A stretch of 64,000 nucleotides of DNA from Selenomonas sp. AE3005 (GCF_905233635.1 NZ_CAJODG010000004.1:48955-112954), one strand, 5' to 3'; shown: positions 43,657 through 53,620, numbered from the stretch's first letter. Program-made: numbers and translations. Notes: a model not told the origin generated them from the letters alone.

Positions 43657-43664
43657 CGTATACT
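43636..43664 (+). promoter_or_regulatory. luxR promoter overlapping the terminator hairpin
   Basis: TTGCAT (43636-43641), 17 bases, TATACT (43659-43664). The -35 box is in the loop of the terminator that ends the putative small RNA. Confidence 0.55.
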
Positions 43665-43700
43665 AAATGAGATTGATTCCATTTAGAAAGGCAGGAAGTT

Positions 43701-44489
43701 ATGCTTCAATTGAATGAACAGGAATGCTGGCAGATGACCGAGGGGCTGACGCGTATAGTTACTGCGTCGGTGGAGGACTTGCGGCATACGGTCTTTGAGG
43801 TGCTTAGTGAGATTGCGCCCTTTGACTGTGGCGTGTCCTACGTGGTAAAGAATGACCCTGATGCCAAGCATTGCCTAGAGCCTATGGCTTATAAAAACGC
43901 CGATGTTGTACCGTCTGCCCAGATGTTGTTACGGGCTGCTGAGCTGGCGCATAAGTCTAGTGCTTACAATTCCCTGGAGTGGCAGAAAAAATCGCTGATA
44001 TTCCGCGATTCCGATATGTTTAATGACGCCTTTTTCACCCAGACTGAAATCGGCCGCATGGTTCACGATGAATTGGGCATGAGCTACGCCTGCAAGATTT
44101 TTTTAGTGCATGACGGCATACTGGTGGGTAAGTTCTGGCTGTTGCGCCGCAAGGAACGTGGCAATTTCGAGGAAAAAGAATTATTCCGCCTGCGGCTGCT
44201 CGAACCGCTCATTACCCGGGCGATGTATAAATATCATCCGCAGAATGAAGAAGGGCGCCGGGCCAAACAGATTCTTAAGGAAAACTTTGGCCTGACCGAT
44301 AGGGAGCGTCAGATAACCGGCCTTATTTGCCGGGGAATGTCCAACAAGCAGATTGCCGATAAGCTGATTTGTGCTGAGGCCACGGTGAAAAAACACGTGA
44401 CGGCCATTGCCAAGAAGATGGACGTTTCCAGCCGCAGTGAGATTTTTCATCGCTGTGTGATGGAAAAAGCGGTACAAAATTTCATCTGA
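43701..44489 (+). CDS. LuxR-family transcription regulator
   Basis: This 262-residue regulator has an N-terminal sensor-like region of about 180 residues (GAF-like in look, with no recognisable ligand residues) and a C-terminal LuxR helix-turn-helix: FGLTDRERQITGLICRGMSN, then KQIADKLICAEATVKKHVTA. The DNA-binding part is complete. No sensor kinase or LuxI gene is near, so the signal is unknown. The ATG has AGGCAGGAAG ahead. It stands alone, and the rimP operon follows. Confidence 0.88.
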   Translation: MLQLNEQECWQMTEGLTRIVTASVEDLRHTVFEVLSEIAPFDCGVSYVVKNDPDAKHCLEPMAYKNADVVPSAQMLLRAAELAHKSSAYNSLEWQKKSLIFRDSDMFNDAFFTQTEIGRMVHDELGMSYACKIFLVHDGILVGKFWLLRRKERGNFEEKELFRLRLLEPLITRAMYKYHPQNEEGRRAKQILKENFGLTDRERQITGLICRGMSNKQIADKLICAEATVKKHVTAIAKKMDVSSRSEIFHRCVMEKAVQNFI

Positions 44490-44572
44490 TTGTGAAATCC
44501 GGTGGCAGAAGGCCTTTACATGCAGGTTAAAACGTGTTAAACTTAGATAGTTAATTTAAGTATTCTTATGTT

Positions 44573-44598
44573 AAAGAGTGGGTGCGAACCCACTCTTT
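44573..44598 (+). promoter_or_regulatory. Leader hairpin upstream of rimP
   Basis: A perfect 11-bp stem AAAGAGTGGGT/ACCCACTCTTT with loop GCGA lies 42 bases before rimP. Similar hairpins precede rimP-nusA operons in many Firmicutes (from memory) and may act as an attenuator. The tail after it is only weakly T-rich. Confidence 0.6.
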
Positions 44599-44640
44599 AC
44601 TCTTATGTTTGGAATACAATGTGTATAGGGAGGTGGATGT

Positions 44641-45096
44641 ATGGCAGCGAAGGATATTGAGGCAGCTGTAGAATCCATGGTGGCAGAGCTGCTCACCGGC
44701 CAGGACGTCATTGAACTGGTGGATGTGGAGTATGTGAAGGAACATACTGATTGGTATTTGCGTGTCTACATCGATAAAGAAGGCGGCATAGATATCGAGG
44801 ATTGCCAGGAACTCAGCGAACGGCTGGAGGCTGTGCTGGATGAAAAAGATGTGATTCCTGACGCTTATATACTGGAGGTATCTTCGCCGGGCATTGACCG
44901 CGTGCTCAGAAAGCCCCGGGATTTGGTCCGGGAGCAGGGCAAGGCTGTGGATGTGACTCTCTATGCACCCTTGGATGGCAAAAAGAATCTTACGGGTGTG
45001 CTCACGGCTTTTGACGGTGAGAAGATTACCCTGGATGATGAGCTGACCATCGAATTGAGCAAGGCAGCTCAGATTCGTCTGCATATTGATTTTTAA
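44641..45096 (+). CDS. rimP: Ribosome maturation factor RimP
   Basis: This 151-residue protein assists 30S assembly. VDVEYVKEHTDWYLRVYIDK and GGIDIEDCQELSERLEAVLD are the N-domain, YILEVSSPGIDRVLRKPRD the linker signature, and the C-terminal Sm-like domain completes it. GGGAGGTG precedes the ATG. It is the first gene of the nusA-infB operon. Confidence 0.96.
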   Translation: MAAKDIEAAVESMVAELLTGQDVIELVDVEYVKEHTDWYLRVYIDKEGGIDIEDCQELSERLEAVLDEKDVIPDAYILEVSSPGIDRVLRKPRDLVREQGKAVDVTLYAPLDGKKNLTGVLTAFDGEKITLDDELTIELSKAAQIRLHIDF

Positions 45097-45116
45097 AATA
45101 TTGGAGGATAAAAATT

Positions 45117-46253
45117 TTGGCAAGAAGAACAACGAAAGCGAAGGACAACGGACAGGAGTTTCTGGAAACCCTGCGCGAATTGAGCCGTGAGCGCAGCATT
45201 GATGAGGAATTTTTATTTGAGGCCATTGAGGCAGCCCTGATTACGGCTTACAAGCGTAATTTCGGCTCGGCGCAGAATGTCCGCGTGACCTTGTCCCGTG
45301 ACACTGGTACCTATCATGTGTATGCTATCAAAACTGTAGTGGAAGACGTTGCTGATGATATTACGGAAATTTCTCTGGCACAGGCACGGACCATTCGTCC
45401 GGACTATGTGGTCGGTGACGTTATCGAAATCGAAGTGACGCCGGCTAATTTCGGCCGCGTGGCTGCGCAGACGGCTAAGCAGGTAGTGGTGCAGCGCATT
45501 CGTGAGGCTGAGCGCGGCATGATTTACGAGGAGTTCCAGAGCCGTGAAAGCGATATCCTCACCGGTCTGGTACAGCGTGTGGAAAACCGCAATGTATTCA
45601 TCGACCTGGGCAAGACCGAGGCTGTGCTGACGCCGACGGAACAGATTCCTACGGAAACTTATGCTCATGGTGACCGCATTAAGGCGTACATTGTGGAAGT
45701 CAAAAAGACCAACAAGGGACCGCAGGTTGTAGTATCCCGTACGCACCCGGGCCTGTTAAAACGCCTCTTTGAACTCGAAGTGCCGGAAATTCAGGAAGGT
45801 ATCGTAGAAATTAAGTCCGTAGCCCGTGAACCGGGCAATCGCTCGAAGATTGCCGTTTGGTCCAAGGACGAATCCGTTGACCCGGTTGGTTCCTGCGTTG
45901 GTTACCGCGGCATGCGTGTACAGGCCATCGTTGATGAGCTCGGCAGCGAAAAGATTGATATCGTGAAATGGAGCGAGGACCCGGCTAAGTTCATTGCCAA
46001 TGCTCTTAGCCCGGCGAAGGTTGTTTCCGTAGCCGTAAATGAGGCCGAAAAGGTTTCCCGCGTAGTGGTGCCTGACTATCAGTTGTCCCTGGCCATCGGT
46101 AAGGAAGGCCAGAATGCCCGTCTGGCAGCTAAGCTCACCGGCTGGAAAATCGATATCAAGAGCGAAACTCAGGCTGCTGACGAAGAACTGGACGAAAACA
46201 TGAACGAAGTGGAAGTCGAAAGTGACGAGGCTTTCACGGCAGAAGGTGAATAA
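45117..46253 (+). CDS. nusA: Transcription termination/antitermination factor NusA
   Basis: This 378-residue protein binds RNA polymerase and modulates pausing. The N-terminal domain (to about residue 125) is followed by S1 ([20 protein letters not shown]), KH1 and KH2 ([40 protein letters not shown]). A short acidic tail ends it; the AR repeats of proteobacterial NusA are absent, as usual in Firmicutes. The TTG start has TTGGAGGA eight bases ahead. Confidence 0.97.
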   Translation: MARRTTKAKDNGQEFLETLRELSRERSIDEEFLFEAIEAALITAYKRNFGSAQNVRVTLSRDTGTYHVYAIKTVVEDVADDITEISLAQARTIRPDYVVGDVIEIEVTPANFGRVAAQTAKQVVVQRIREAERGMIYEEFQSRESDILTGLVQRVENRNVFIDLGKTEAVLTPTEQIPTETYAHGDRIKAYIVEVKKTNKGPQVVVSRTHPGLLKRLFELEVPEIQEGIVEIKSVAREPGNRSKIAVWSKDESVDPVGSCVGYRGMRVQAIVDELGSEKIDIVKWSEDPAKFIANALSPAKVVSVAVNEAEKVSRVVVPDYQLSLAIGKEGQNARLAAKLTGWKIDIKSETQAADEELDENMNEVEVESDEAFTAEGE

Positions 46254-46254
46254 G

Positions 46255-46539
46255 GTGAAAACCAAAAAGATTCCGCAGCGGATGTGCCTGGGGTGCCAGA
46301 AAGTAAAGGCCAAACGGAACCTCATCCGTATCGTGCGCAGCCCTGAAGGGGAGTTTTCCGTGGACGCCACGGGGAAAAAGCCCGGCCGGGGTGCCTATAT
46401 CTGTCCGCGTCAGGAATGCTTTACCGCCGCACGCAAGAGCCGGGGGCTGGAGCGTTCCTTTAAAAGCCAGATTGATGTGTCTGTATATGACCTCTTAGAG
46501 CAGCAGTTAGACGCTTTAGCAAGTGATACTGAGGGCTAA
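46255..46539 (+). CDS. ylxR: YlxR (DUF448) RNA-binding protein
   Basis: This 94-residue basic protein has the DUF448 signature IPQRMCLGCQKVKAKRNLIR and GRGAYICPRQECFTAA. YlxR proteins are nucleoid-associated or RNA-binding regulators. GTG 46255 follows the nusA stop by one base, with AAGGTGAA ahead. Standard nusA operon member. Confidence 0.93.
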   Translation: MKTKKIPQRMCLGCQKVKAKRNLIRIVRSPEGEFSVDATGKKPGRGAYICPRQECFTAARKSRGLERSFKSQIDVSVYDLLEQQLDALASDTEG

Positions 46540-46541
46540 GT

Positions 46542-46862
46542 ATGGCGATTACAAATGAACAGCGTATTACCAATTTGCTGAGCATGGCGCAGCGGGCCAA
46601 CCGCATTGTTTCCGGTGCCTTTGTCGTGGAACAGGCCATGAAGAAAAAACAGGCAGTGTTTGTGCTCCTGGCTGGTGATGCCGCTGAGGAAAGCAAAAAG
46701 AACTTTAAAAATTTAGCAAATAAATATGCGATTCCCTATGCCGAGGCGCTTGACCGTGAGAGCCTGGGCGCTTGTCTGGGCAAGGAATTTCGTGCCGTCG
46801 CCGCTTTGACGGATGAAGGTTTTGCGAAAAAACTCCGCCAGCTGATGGAGGAATCACTATGA
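46542..46862 (+). CDS. ylxQ: L7Ae-family protein YlxQ
   Basis: This 106-residue protein has the L7Ae/L30e/S12e fold pattern: ITNLLSMAQRANRIVSGAFV and VFVLLAGDAAEESKKNFKNL. It probably binds kink-turn RNA. It follows ylxR by two bases. The ATG has AGGGCTAAGT ahead, a weak site, so coupling to ylxR is likely. Confidence 0.92.
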   Translation: MAITNEQRITNLLSMAQRANRIVSGAFVVEQAMKKKQAVFVLLAGDAAEESKKNFKNLANKYAIPYAEALDRESLGACLGKEFRAVAALTDEGFAKKLRQLMEESL

Positions 46863-46882
46863 AATAATTCGGGGGTGGATTG

Positions 46883-49336
46883 ATGTCCAATATGAGAGTT
46901 TATGAATTGGCCAAAGAATTCAATAAAGAAACGAAAGAAGTCTTAGAAGTACTGCGTAAGGCTAATTTCGCTGTAAAGAATAATTTTAGCAGCGTTGGGG
47001 AGGCAGAACGTGAGGCCCTGATGAAGCATTATAATAAAGATACGAAACCGGCTGCCAAGGCTCCGGCCAAAGAAGTCAAGCCGAAAGCCCAGGAGCAGGT
47101 ACAGGTAAAGGACGCAGCTCCGAAGAAACCGGCTGGGGAAAAGAATCATCATAATGGTGACAGCCAGCGCAAGAGTGCGCCCAAGAGCGAAGGTCATAAT
47201 GACCGTCCGGCACGCAGCGAGCGCAATGACAGAAATGACCGCAGCGAGCGTGTTGAGCGCAGTGACCGCAACAGCGACAGAGCTGAGCGCGGCAGCCGCA
47301 ATGACCGCAACAAGAACGAGCGCAACGACCGTAATGAGCGCAATGATCGTAATGAGCGCCGTGGCGGCAAGAACGACCGGGGCGGCCGCAATGACAGAAA
47401 CGACCGCAGCGACCGTAATGAACGCAATGGCGGCCGTAATGACCGCCGTGGCGGCAAGGGCCGTAACAACAAGCGCGGCGGCCAGCAGCCGGCACCGAAG
47501 ATGGAAATCGCCCGTCCGAAACACATCAAGCTGCCGGAAATGATTGCCGTTAAGGACCTGGCCTCCAAGATGAGCTACACCGCCGCTGAAGTGGTGAAGA
47601 AGCTCTTTATGATGGGCGTAATGGCTACCATCAATCAGGAAATCGACTATGATACGGCTGCTCTCGTAGCCTCCGAGTTCGGTGTAACTTGTGAAGAACT
47701 GCCGCCTGATGCAGACCCGACGGAAATCCCCGAAATCGAGGATGACCCGAAGTCCTTGAAACTGCGTCCGCCGGTGGTTACCGTTATGGGCCATGTTGAC
47801 CATGGTAAGACCTCCCTGCTCGACAGCATCCGCAACACGCATGTATCGGCACACGAGGCCGGCGGTATTACCCAGCACATCGGTGCTTATCAGGTAAACT
47901 GCAAGGGCAAGAAGATTGTCTTCCTCGATACGCCGGGCCATGAGGCGTTCACGGCTATGCGTGCCCGTGGTGCCCAGATTACGGATATCGCTATCCTTGT
48001 AGTGGCTGCTGATGACGGTGTTATGCCGCAGACCATCGAGGCTATCAACCACGCCAAGTCCGCTAACGTGCCCATTATCGTGGCTGTCAACAAGATTGAT
48101 AAGCCGGGTGCTAATCCGGACCGTGTGAAACAGGAACTCATGGAACATGGCCTCGTACCGGAAGAATACGGCGGCGATACCATTATGGTTCCTGTATCGG
48201 CCAAGCAGCAGATTGGTATTGATGACCTTCTGGAAAACGTTCTGCTCGTGGCTGAGGTCGAAGAACTCAAAGCCAACCCGAACCGCGACGCCCGTGGTGT
48301 AATCATCGAGGCCAAGCTCGATAAGGGCCGTGGTACGGTAGCAACGGTACTCGTACAGAACGGTACCCTGCGTATCGGTGATTCCGTAGTCTGCGGTACG
48401 ACCTATGGTAAGGTTCGCGCTATGGTGGACGACCGTGGCAACAACGTCAAGAAGGCTGGTCCGTCCGTGCCGGTTGAGATTCTCGGTCTGAACGATGTAC
48501 CGGCCGCCGGTGATATTCTGGCCGTACTCGAAGAAAAACAGGCCCGTTCTATTGCTGAGGCCCGCGTAGAACGTCAGCGCACCAACCTCATCAAGAGCAA
48601 GAAGGTTTCCCTCGATGACCTGTTCCATCAGATTCAGGAAGGCGAAATCAAAGACCTTAACATCGTGGTTAAGGCCGACGTGCAGGGTTCTGTCGAGGCT
48701 CTCTGCGGTTCGCTCTTAAAGCTCAACAAGAACGACGAAGTCCGCGTCAGCGTTGTGCATTCCGGCGTAGGTGCTGTAAACGAATCCGATGTTATGCTGG
48801 CCTCTGCTGCCAACGCTATCATCATCGCCTTCAACGTCCGTCCGGACGCCAATGCGCGCCGTGTAGCTGACACCGAAGATGTAGATATCCGTACTTACCG
48901 CGTTATCTATGACGCCCTCAACGACGTTAAGGACGCTATGAGCGGTATGCTTAAGCCGAAGTACAAGGAAGTTATTCAGGGCCGCGTAGAGATCCGTCAG
49001 GTCATGAAATTCTCCAAGGCACTGGTTGCCGGTTCCTATGTTCTCGAAGGCAAGATTCACAACAACTCCAAGATTCGTATTATCCGCGACAATATCGAAG
49101 TGTTCGATGGCGAAATCGACTCCCTGCGTCGTTTCAAGGACGAGGTGAAGGAAGTAGCTGCCGGTTACGAATGCGGTATTTCCATCATCGATTACCGTGA
49201 CTTCAAGGAAGGCGATATCATCGAGGCCTACACTATGGAAGAAATTGCCACGGATATAAACGAGGCCAACAAGGAGGCCGCCAGAAAGCGTCAGGCAGAG
49301 GCCGAGGCCCGGGCAGCCAAAGAAAACGAGGAATAA
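46883..49336 (+). CDS. infB: Translation initiation factor IF-2
   Basis: This 817-residue GTPase places initiator tRNA on the 30S subunit. The N-terminal IF2_N subdomain ([20 protein letters not shown]) is followed by a linker of about 100 residues made of short R-N-D-R/S-E-R repeats, a second IF2_N, and the GTPase with [25 protein letters not shown] and [10 protein letters not shown]. The C-terminal domains are complete. ATG 46883 follows a GGGGGTGG site. The Arg/Asn/Asp-rich linker is unusually regular. Confidence 0.97.
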   Translation: MSNMRVYELAKEFNKETKEVLEVLRKANFAVKNNFSSVGEAEREALMKHYNKDTKPAAKAPAKEVKPKAQEQVQVKDAAPKKPAGEKNHHNGDSQRKSAPKSEGHNDRPARSERNDRNDRSERVERSDRNSDRAERGSRNDRNKNERNDRNERNDRNERRGGKNDRGGRNDRNDRSDRNERNGGRNDRRGGKGRNNKRGGQQPAPKMEIARPKHIKLPEMIAVKDLASKMSYTAAEVVKKLFMMGVMATINQEIDYDTAALVASEFGVTCEELPPDADPTEIPEIEDDPKSLKLRPPVVTVMGHVDHGKTSLLDSIRNTHVSAHEAGGITQHIGAYQVNCKGKKIVFLDTPGHEAFTAMRARGAQITDIAILVVAADDGVMPQTIEAINHAKSANVPIIVAVNKIDKPGANPDRVKQELMEHGLVPEEYGGDTIMVPVSAKQQIGIDDLLENVLLVAEVEELKANPNRDARGVIIEAKLDKGRGTVATVLVQNGTLRIGDSVVCGTTYGKVRAMVDDRGNNVKKAGPSVPVEILGLNDVPAAGDILAVLEEKQARSIAEARVERQRTNLIKSKKVSLDDLFHQIQEGEIKDLNIVVKADVQGSVEALCGSLLKLNKNDEVRVSVVHSGVGAVNESDVMLASAANAIIIAFNVRPDANARRVADTEDVDIRTYRVIYDALNDVKDAMSGMLKPKYKEVIQGRVEIRQVMKFSKALVAGSYVLEGKIHNNSKIRIIRDNIEVFDGEIDSLRRFKDEVKEVAAGYECGISIIDYRDFKEGDIIEAYTMEEIATDINEANKEAARKRQAEAEARAAKENEE

Positions 49337-49370
49337 TGACTGAGATAAAAGTAGAAGGAGGTGCGTGACT

Positions 49371-49751
49371 GTGGGACAGCTGCGTGTGGAAAAAGTGCAG
49401 GAGCTGATGAAACAGGAAATCAGCCAGATTATCTTAAGAGAGCTCAAAGACCCCCGTATTGGCTTTGTTACCGTAACTTCTGTGGAATGCACGGGAGATT
49501 TACGGGAGGCCAAAGTCTATGTGAGTCTGATGGGCAGCGAAAAGCAGGTTGAGGACTGCTGGAAAGGACTTAATAGCTCACTGGGCTTTATCCGCCGGGA
49601 AATCGGCAAGCGGATTCGCCTGCGTGTTACCCCGGAACTGAGCTTTGCCTTAGATAAGTCGCTGGATTACAGTGCGCATATCCAGGAACTGCTCTTAAAA
49701 ATCAAGGCTGAAGAAGGTGCCAAAGACACCGGGGCAGCCTCTGAGGAGTAA
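49371..49751 (+). CDS. rbfA: 30S ribosome-binding factor A
   Basis: This 126-residue KH-fold protein acts in 16S rRNA 5' maturation. RVEKVQELMKQEISQIILRE, DPRIGFVTVTSVECTGDLRE and RLRVTPELSFALDKSLDY are the conserved blocks. GTG 49371 is nine bases after AAGGAGG; GTG 49365 is too close. Confidence 0.95.
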   Translation: MGQLRVEKVQELMKQEISQIILRELKDPRIGFVTVTSVECTGDLREAKVYVSLMGSEKQVEDCWKGLNSSLGFIRREIGKRIRLRVTPELSFALDKSLDYSAHIQELLLKIKAEEGAKDTGAASEE

Positions 49752-49755
49752 ATAT

Positions 49756-50706
49756 ATGCAAATTTCATTGAAGGAAACGGCGGCGGAGCTGAAAGCTAAA
49801 CAGCGTATTGTCATTACCGCCCATGTTAATCCCGATGGCGATGCCATTGGGAGCTCGCTGGGCCTGGCACATGCATTGCGGGCTTTGGGCAAAGACGTGC
49901 AGGTTTTCATCGATGATGATATCCCGGCAGCATTTTCTGTGCTGCCGGGATATGAGCTTATAGGGAAACCTGTGGACGGACAAAACATTCCTGCAGACCT
50001 GCTGGTGGCAGTGGATGTGAGTCTGGACAGGATTGGCAGGGTGGCTGAGCTTTGCACAGCCCCTGTCCTTAATATTGACCATCATGTTACCAATGACGGT
50101 CAGGCCGATAAGCTTTATCTCGATGGAAAGGCAGCCGCCGCTGCAGAAATAATCTATCAGTTGATTGGTGAACTGGGGGTCAACGGCAACCGGGATATGG
50201 CCATGTGCCTTTATATGGGGCTGGCTACAGATACGGGCTGGTTCAGATTCTCCAATGCTACGCCCAAAACTATGCTGGCGGCAGCTGACCTGCTGGCCTG
50301 GGGCGCTGAACCCAATCTCATTTCCGAGGCGTTGGAACAGCGGCCTTTTGCCGAGGTGCAGAGTCTGGCTGTCGGCATGCAGAAAATTGAACTGCTGGCC
50401 GGCGGCCGGGTGGCCGGTGCCTGCCTGGATTATGCGACAATGCAGGAATACGACGCCCCTGAGGGGCTTATCGGCATGGTGCGTGTGATTGAGGGCGTGG
50501 ATATTGCGTTCACTCTGAAGGAAAAGGAACCAAATCTCTGCCGTGTAAGCCTGCGTTCCAAGGGACTTGATGTAACGAAGATTGCCCTGCAGTTTGGTGG
50601 CGGCGGCCATGTGCGTGCCGCTGGCTGTACCATTGAAAAAAATTGCGCCGAGGCACGGACGGACCTCATTAACGCCATTATGCAGGTGCTGGAGGCCGAA
50701 TCGTGA
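49756..50706 (+). CDS. nrnA: Oligoribonuclease / pAp phosphatase NrnA
   Basis: This 316-residue DHH/DHHA1 enzyme degrades nano-RNA and dephosphorylates 3',5'-pAp. The metal blocks are TAHVNPDGDAIGSSLGLAHA, VAVDVSLDRIG, LNIDHHVTNDG and LATDTGWFRF; the DHHA1 substrate motif is FGGGGHVRAAGC. ATG 49756 has GAGGAG ahead. Overlap with truB is four bases. Standard operon position. Confidence 0.95.
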   Translation: MQISLKETAAELKAKQRIVITAHVNPDGDAIGSSLGLAHALRALGKDVQVFIDDDIPAAFSVLPGYELIGKPVDGQNIPADLLVAVDVSLDRIGRVAELCTAPVLNIDHHVTNDGQADKLYLDGKAAAAAEIIYQLIGELGVNGNRDMAMCLYMGLATDTGWFRFSNATPKTMLAAADLLAWGAEPNLISEALEQRPFAEVQSLAVGMQKIELLAGGRVAGACLDYATMQEYDAPEGLIGMVRVIEGVDIAFTLKEKEPNLCRVSLRSKGLDVTKIALQFGGGGHVRAAGCTIEKNCAEARTDLINAIMQVLEAES

Positions 50707-51602
50707 CGGCTGCGGCACCGGCAGGTCCGGTACTAAGCGGTTTTTTGAATATCTTAAAACCTCCCGGCATGAGCTCACATGATGTTGTGGGCTATGTGCG
50801 CCGCGTGCTCCATACGAAAAAGGTAGGGCATGCCGGCACTCTTGACCCGGCAGCTGCGGGTGTACTGCCGGTAGCTGTGGGGACGGCAACCCGGCTTATC
50901 GAGTACATGGAGATGGCTGACAAGACCTACCGCGCTGAGGTGCGGCTGGGCATTGCCACTGACAGCGGTGATGATACGGGTAAGGTTTTGACTTGTCAGA
51001 CTGACCTGCCCAAATTTGACCTGTCAACGATCGAGAATGCTTTAGCCAGGTTTCAGGGGAAAATCACCCAACGGCCGCCGGCGCATTCGGCCATTAAAAT
51101 CAATGGCCGCCGGGCCTGCGACTTACTGCGGGCCGGTAAGACGGTGGAGATTCCCACCCGTGAGGTCATGATTCACCGTCTGCAGCTGCTGCGCTACACA
51201 GGTGATACCATGCTCATTGACGTGGACTGCAGCAAGGGAACGTATATTCGCAGCCTGTGTCAGGATATCGGCACGGCGCTGTCGGTTCCGGCTACCATGG
51301 CTTTTCTGCTCAGACGGCGCGTGGGAGATTTTACGGCCGGGCAGGCGCTGACCTTGGAAGAACTGGCAGCGCAGGGAGCGGCCGATCTGCTGCCGCCTGA
51401 TGAGTTCCTGAGCGGTATGCAGCGTTTTGATTTAAATCCTAAGCGGGAAAAGGCGTTTTGCAACGGTCTTTCCAGTACTGTACGGAACTTTACGGCGGAG
51501 ACACCGTCCCTGCGTGTTTATGCTGATGGGCATTTTATCGGTATTGGCCGCTATGATGCGGAAAAGTCAGAGCTTTTCCCGGTGAAGGTAATAGGGCGGT
51601 GA
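50703..51602 (+). CDS. truB: tRNA pseudouridine-55 synthase
   Basis: This 299-residue enzyme makes pseudouridine 55 in the T-loop of tRNAs. LNILKPPGMSSHDVVGYVRR and VGHAGTLDPAAAGVLPVAVG (catalytic Asp in GTLDP) are the signature, with KGTYIRSLCQDIG downstream. The GTG start overlaps the nrnA stop, with GGAGG ahead. The first ten residues (TAAAPAGPVL) extend beyond the usual start. Confidence 0.96.
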   Translation: MTAAAPAGPVLSGFLNILKPPGMSSHDVVGYVRRVLHTKKVGHAGTLDPAAAGVLPVAVGTATRLIEYMEMADKTYRAEVRLGIATDSGDDTGKVLTCQTDLPKFDLSTIENALARFQGKITQRPPAHSAIKINGRRACDLLRAGKTVEIPTREVMIHRLQLLRYTGDTMLIDVDCSKGTYIRSLCQDIGTALSVPATMAFLLRRRVGDFTAGQALTLEELAAQGAADLLPPDEFLSGMQRFDLNPKREKAFCNGLSSTVRNFTAETPSLRVYADGHFIGIGRYDAEKSELFPVKVIGR

Positions 51603-51612
51603 ACGGAAAATC

Positions 51613-52536
51613 ATGGAAGTATATAACAAACTGACAGATTTGACAAAAAAATATCCCCGTCTGACGGTGGCCCTGGGCATGTTTGATGGCGTGCATATCG
51701 GCCACCAGAGCATTATCCGCCGTGCGGTGGAACTGGCCCGGACAATTGACGGCCGGTCTGTGGTTTTTACCTTCAGCAATCACCCTTTGTCGGTGCTGGC
51801 ACCGCAGGCCCTGCCGCCACAGATAGGCAATAACAGCCTGCGTGAACAGCGTCTGGCGGAGCTGGGGGTAGATATACTAATCTCTATTCCTTTTACCAAG
51901 GAATTTGCCAGCCGCCGGCCGGAGGAGTTTTTGGAGCTTTTGCGGCAGAATCTAGCACCTTATTATGTGGTGACAGGCCCAAACTATACCTTTGGCAACA
52001 AGGGTAAGGGCACGCAGCGAATGCTCATGCGTTCGGGACTGGAATATGGCTTTACAGCCGAAATTTGCCCGGCTGTTCTGCGTGATGGCCGGCCGGTCAG
52101 TTCCACGCGTATCCGCAAACTGTTGTCTGAGGGTGATTTGCAGACGGCCAGTGATTTTTTAGGCTATCCTTTTACGGTGATAGAACGCGTCATTCATGGT
52201 GACGAACGGGGGAGAGTTATCGGCTTTCCAACAGCTAACCTGGCTATCAGCGAGCAGCGCGTCATGCTGCCCAATGGGGTTTATGCTGTGGGCGTAACCT
52301 ATCAGGGAAAGCATTATAACGGCGTGGCCAATATTGGTAATAATCCCACCTTCAAGGGCTGTAACCGCCGCATTGAAGTGAATATCGACGCGTTCAGTGG
52401 TAATATCTATGATATGCTTATCGCCGTGGAGTTTTTGGCAAAACTCCGTGACGAAGTGAAATTCGATGGTGTGGAACAGCTCGTCAGACAGATAAAAAAA
52501 GATAAAGAAAAGGCCAGGAACTACTGGCAATACTGA
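51613..52536 (+). CDS. ribF: Bifunctional riboflavin kinase / FAD synthetase
   Basis: This 307-residue enzyme converts riboflavin to FMN and FAD. The FAD synthetase half has VALGMFDGVHIGHQSIIRRA and GRPVSSTRIRKLL; the kinase half (from about residue 185) has GRVIGFPTANLAI and NGVYAVGVTYQGKHYNGVAN. It ends the rimP operon and is followed by a strong terminator. FMN made here is the ligand of the riboswitch at 38257. Confidence 0.96.
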   Translation: MEVYNKLTDLTKKYPRLTVALGMFDGVHIGHQSIIRRAVELARTIDGRSVVFTFSNHPLSVLAPQALPPQIGNNSLREQRLAELGVDILISIPFTKEFASRRPEEFLELLRQNLAPYYVVTGPNYTFGNKGKGTQRMLMRSGLEYGFTAEICPAVLRDGRPVSSTRIRKLLSEGDLQTASDFLGYPFTVIERVIHGDERGRVIGFPTANLAISEQRVMLPNGVYAVGVTYQGKHYNGVANIGNNPTFKGCNRRIEVNIDAFSGNIYDMLIAVEFLAKLRDEVKFDGVEQLVRQIKKDKEKARNYWQY

Positions 52537-52537
52537 A

Positions 52538-52577
52538 AAATGCTGTGCAGGCTTTAGCAGCTTGCACAGCATTTTTA
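52538..52577. terminator. Bidirectional terminator, ribF / recombinase gene
   Basis: A perfect 12-bp stem AAATGCTGTGCA (52538-52549) with its complement (52563-52574), T-rich on the right and A-rich on the left. rpsO, common after ribF, is absent. Confidence 0.85.
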
Positions 52578-53558
52578 TTTCTTATACATGCGGCTGAGCG
52601 CATTGTCTTTAAAGATATTGCCCTGTTCGATGTAGCGATGGACCATTTTTTCGGATTTGTGCCGTGTCTGCCGCATGATGGTCAGGGCGTCGATATCATG
52701 CTGGGCGGCGCTGGTGGCAAAGCCGCGGCGCAGGCTGTGGCCGGCAAACTGCCGGGGGTCAAGTCCGGCCAGACCGGCGTATTTTTTGACAATCAAGGCC
52801 ACGGACTTGTCGGATAACTGCGTAGCACGCAGGCTTTGCGCCTTGGTGATGGGGCGGAAGATAGGGCCATGTGAAATACGGGCGGCATCAAGATATTTTT
52901 GCAGGGCCCGTACAGCGCAGATTTCCGGGTCAGGCGCATAGGGAATAGCAATGTTGGAACCATGCCCCAGCTGGTCGCCCTTGGCCTTGGGAATGAAGAT
53001 GATAAGCCCCTGCGTGGTGAAGGTTAGTTCCTCGCGCTGGACACTTACGAGTTCTGACCGGCGGAACGCCCCGGCAAAACCCAGAAAAATGAGCGCTTTG
53101 TCGCGCAGGCCGGTCAGGCTTTCTTCGTCGAAACAGCCGGCCAGCAGGTAGAGGGTTTCCATGAGAATGGGGGACTTGCCGCGCTGGAAGGTTCCCTTTT
53201 CGCGGCGTATGGCGGCCATGGCGGCGCGTACCATGCCGTCCTTGGCCGGGTTGTTTTTGCCGTAACCGGCGGCAATATGGTTTTCGGAAATGGCCGTAAT
53301 GCGCCGCGAAACGGTGTTGGCCTTGGCATCATCTGCCAGGTCGTTTATGTAGTTGACAATGGTTTCCGGGGCTGCAGGCAGGTCGCGTTCCCCGTGATAC
53401 TGACACCAGTCAGCAAAATCATTCCAGTCGCAGGCATAGGCTTTGAGTGTATTGTCGGCCTTGACCTTTTCCAGCCGGCGTTTGGCCTTGGCTGAGAGCC
53501 GCTGATTGGCAGCCACGCGCTGGTTCTTTACCAGCATGAAATTATCTTTAGTGTTCAT
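52575..53558 (-). CDS. Tyrosine-type site-specific recombinase
   Basis: This 327-residue recombinase has an N-terminal SAM-like core-binding domain (KAYACDWNDFADWCQYHGER) and a C-terminal catalytic domain with all active residues: Arg in GAFRRSELVSVQ, Lys in PKAKGDQ, H-x-x-R in AGHSLRRGFATSAA, His in RQTRHKSEKMV and Tyr in HRYIEQG. It is longer than typical XerC/XerD (about 300) and stands alone with no phage or transposon genes nearby. The ATG has no strong ribosome site. It could be a chromosome-borne integrase remnant or control an inversion elsewhere. Confidence 0.88.
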   Translation of the reverse strand: MNTKDNFMLVKNQRVAANQRLSAKAKRRLEKVKADNTLKAYACDWNDFADWCQYHGERDLPAAPETIVNYINDLADDAKANTVSRRITAISENHIAAGYGKNNPAKDGMVRAAMAAIRREKGTFQRGKSPILMETLYLLAGCFDEESLTGLRDKALIFLGFAGAFRRSELVSVQREELTFTTQGLIIFIPKAKGDQLGHGSNIAIPYAPDPEICAVRALQKYLDAARISHGPIFRPITKAQSLRATQLSDKSVALIVKKYAGLAGLDPRQFAGHSLRRGFATSAAQHDIDALTIMRQTRHKSEKMVHRYIEQGNIFKDNALSRMYKK

Positions 53559-53620
53559 AGGCGTCCGTCTTTCGTAAAAATATATACATATAATACAACA
53601 TTTCCGTGGCTAAAAGCAAT

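Noticed and set aside
46943..48628. 561-codon minus-strand open frame opposite infB
   Set aside because: It mirrors the codon structure of infB, has no ribosome site and low-complexity translation; IF-2 on the plus strand is certain.
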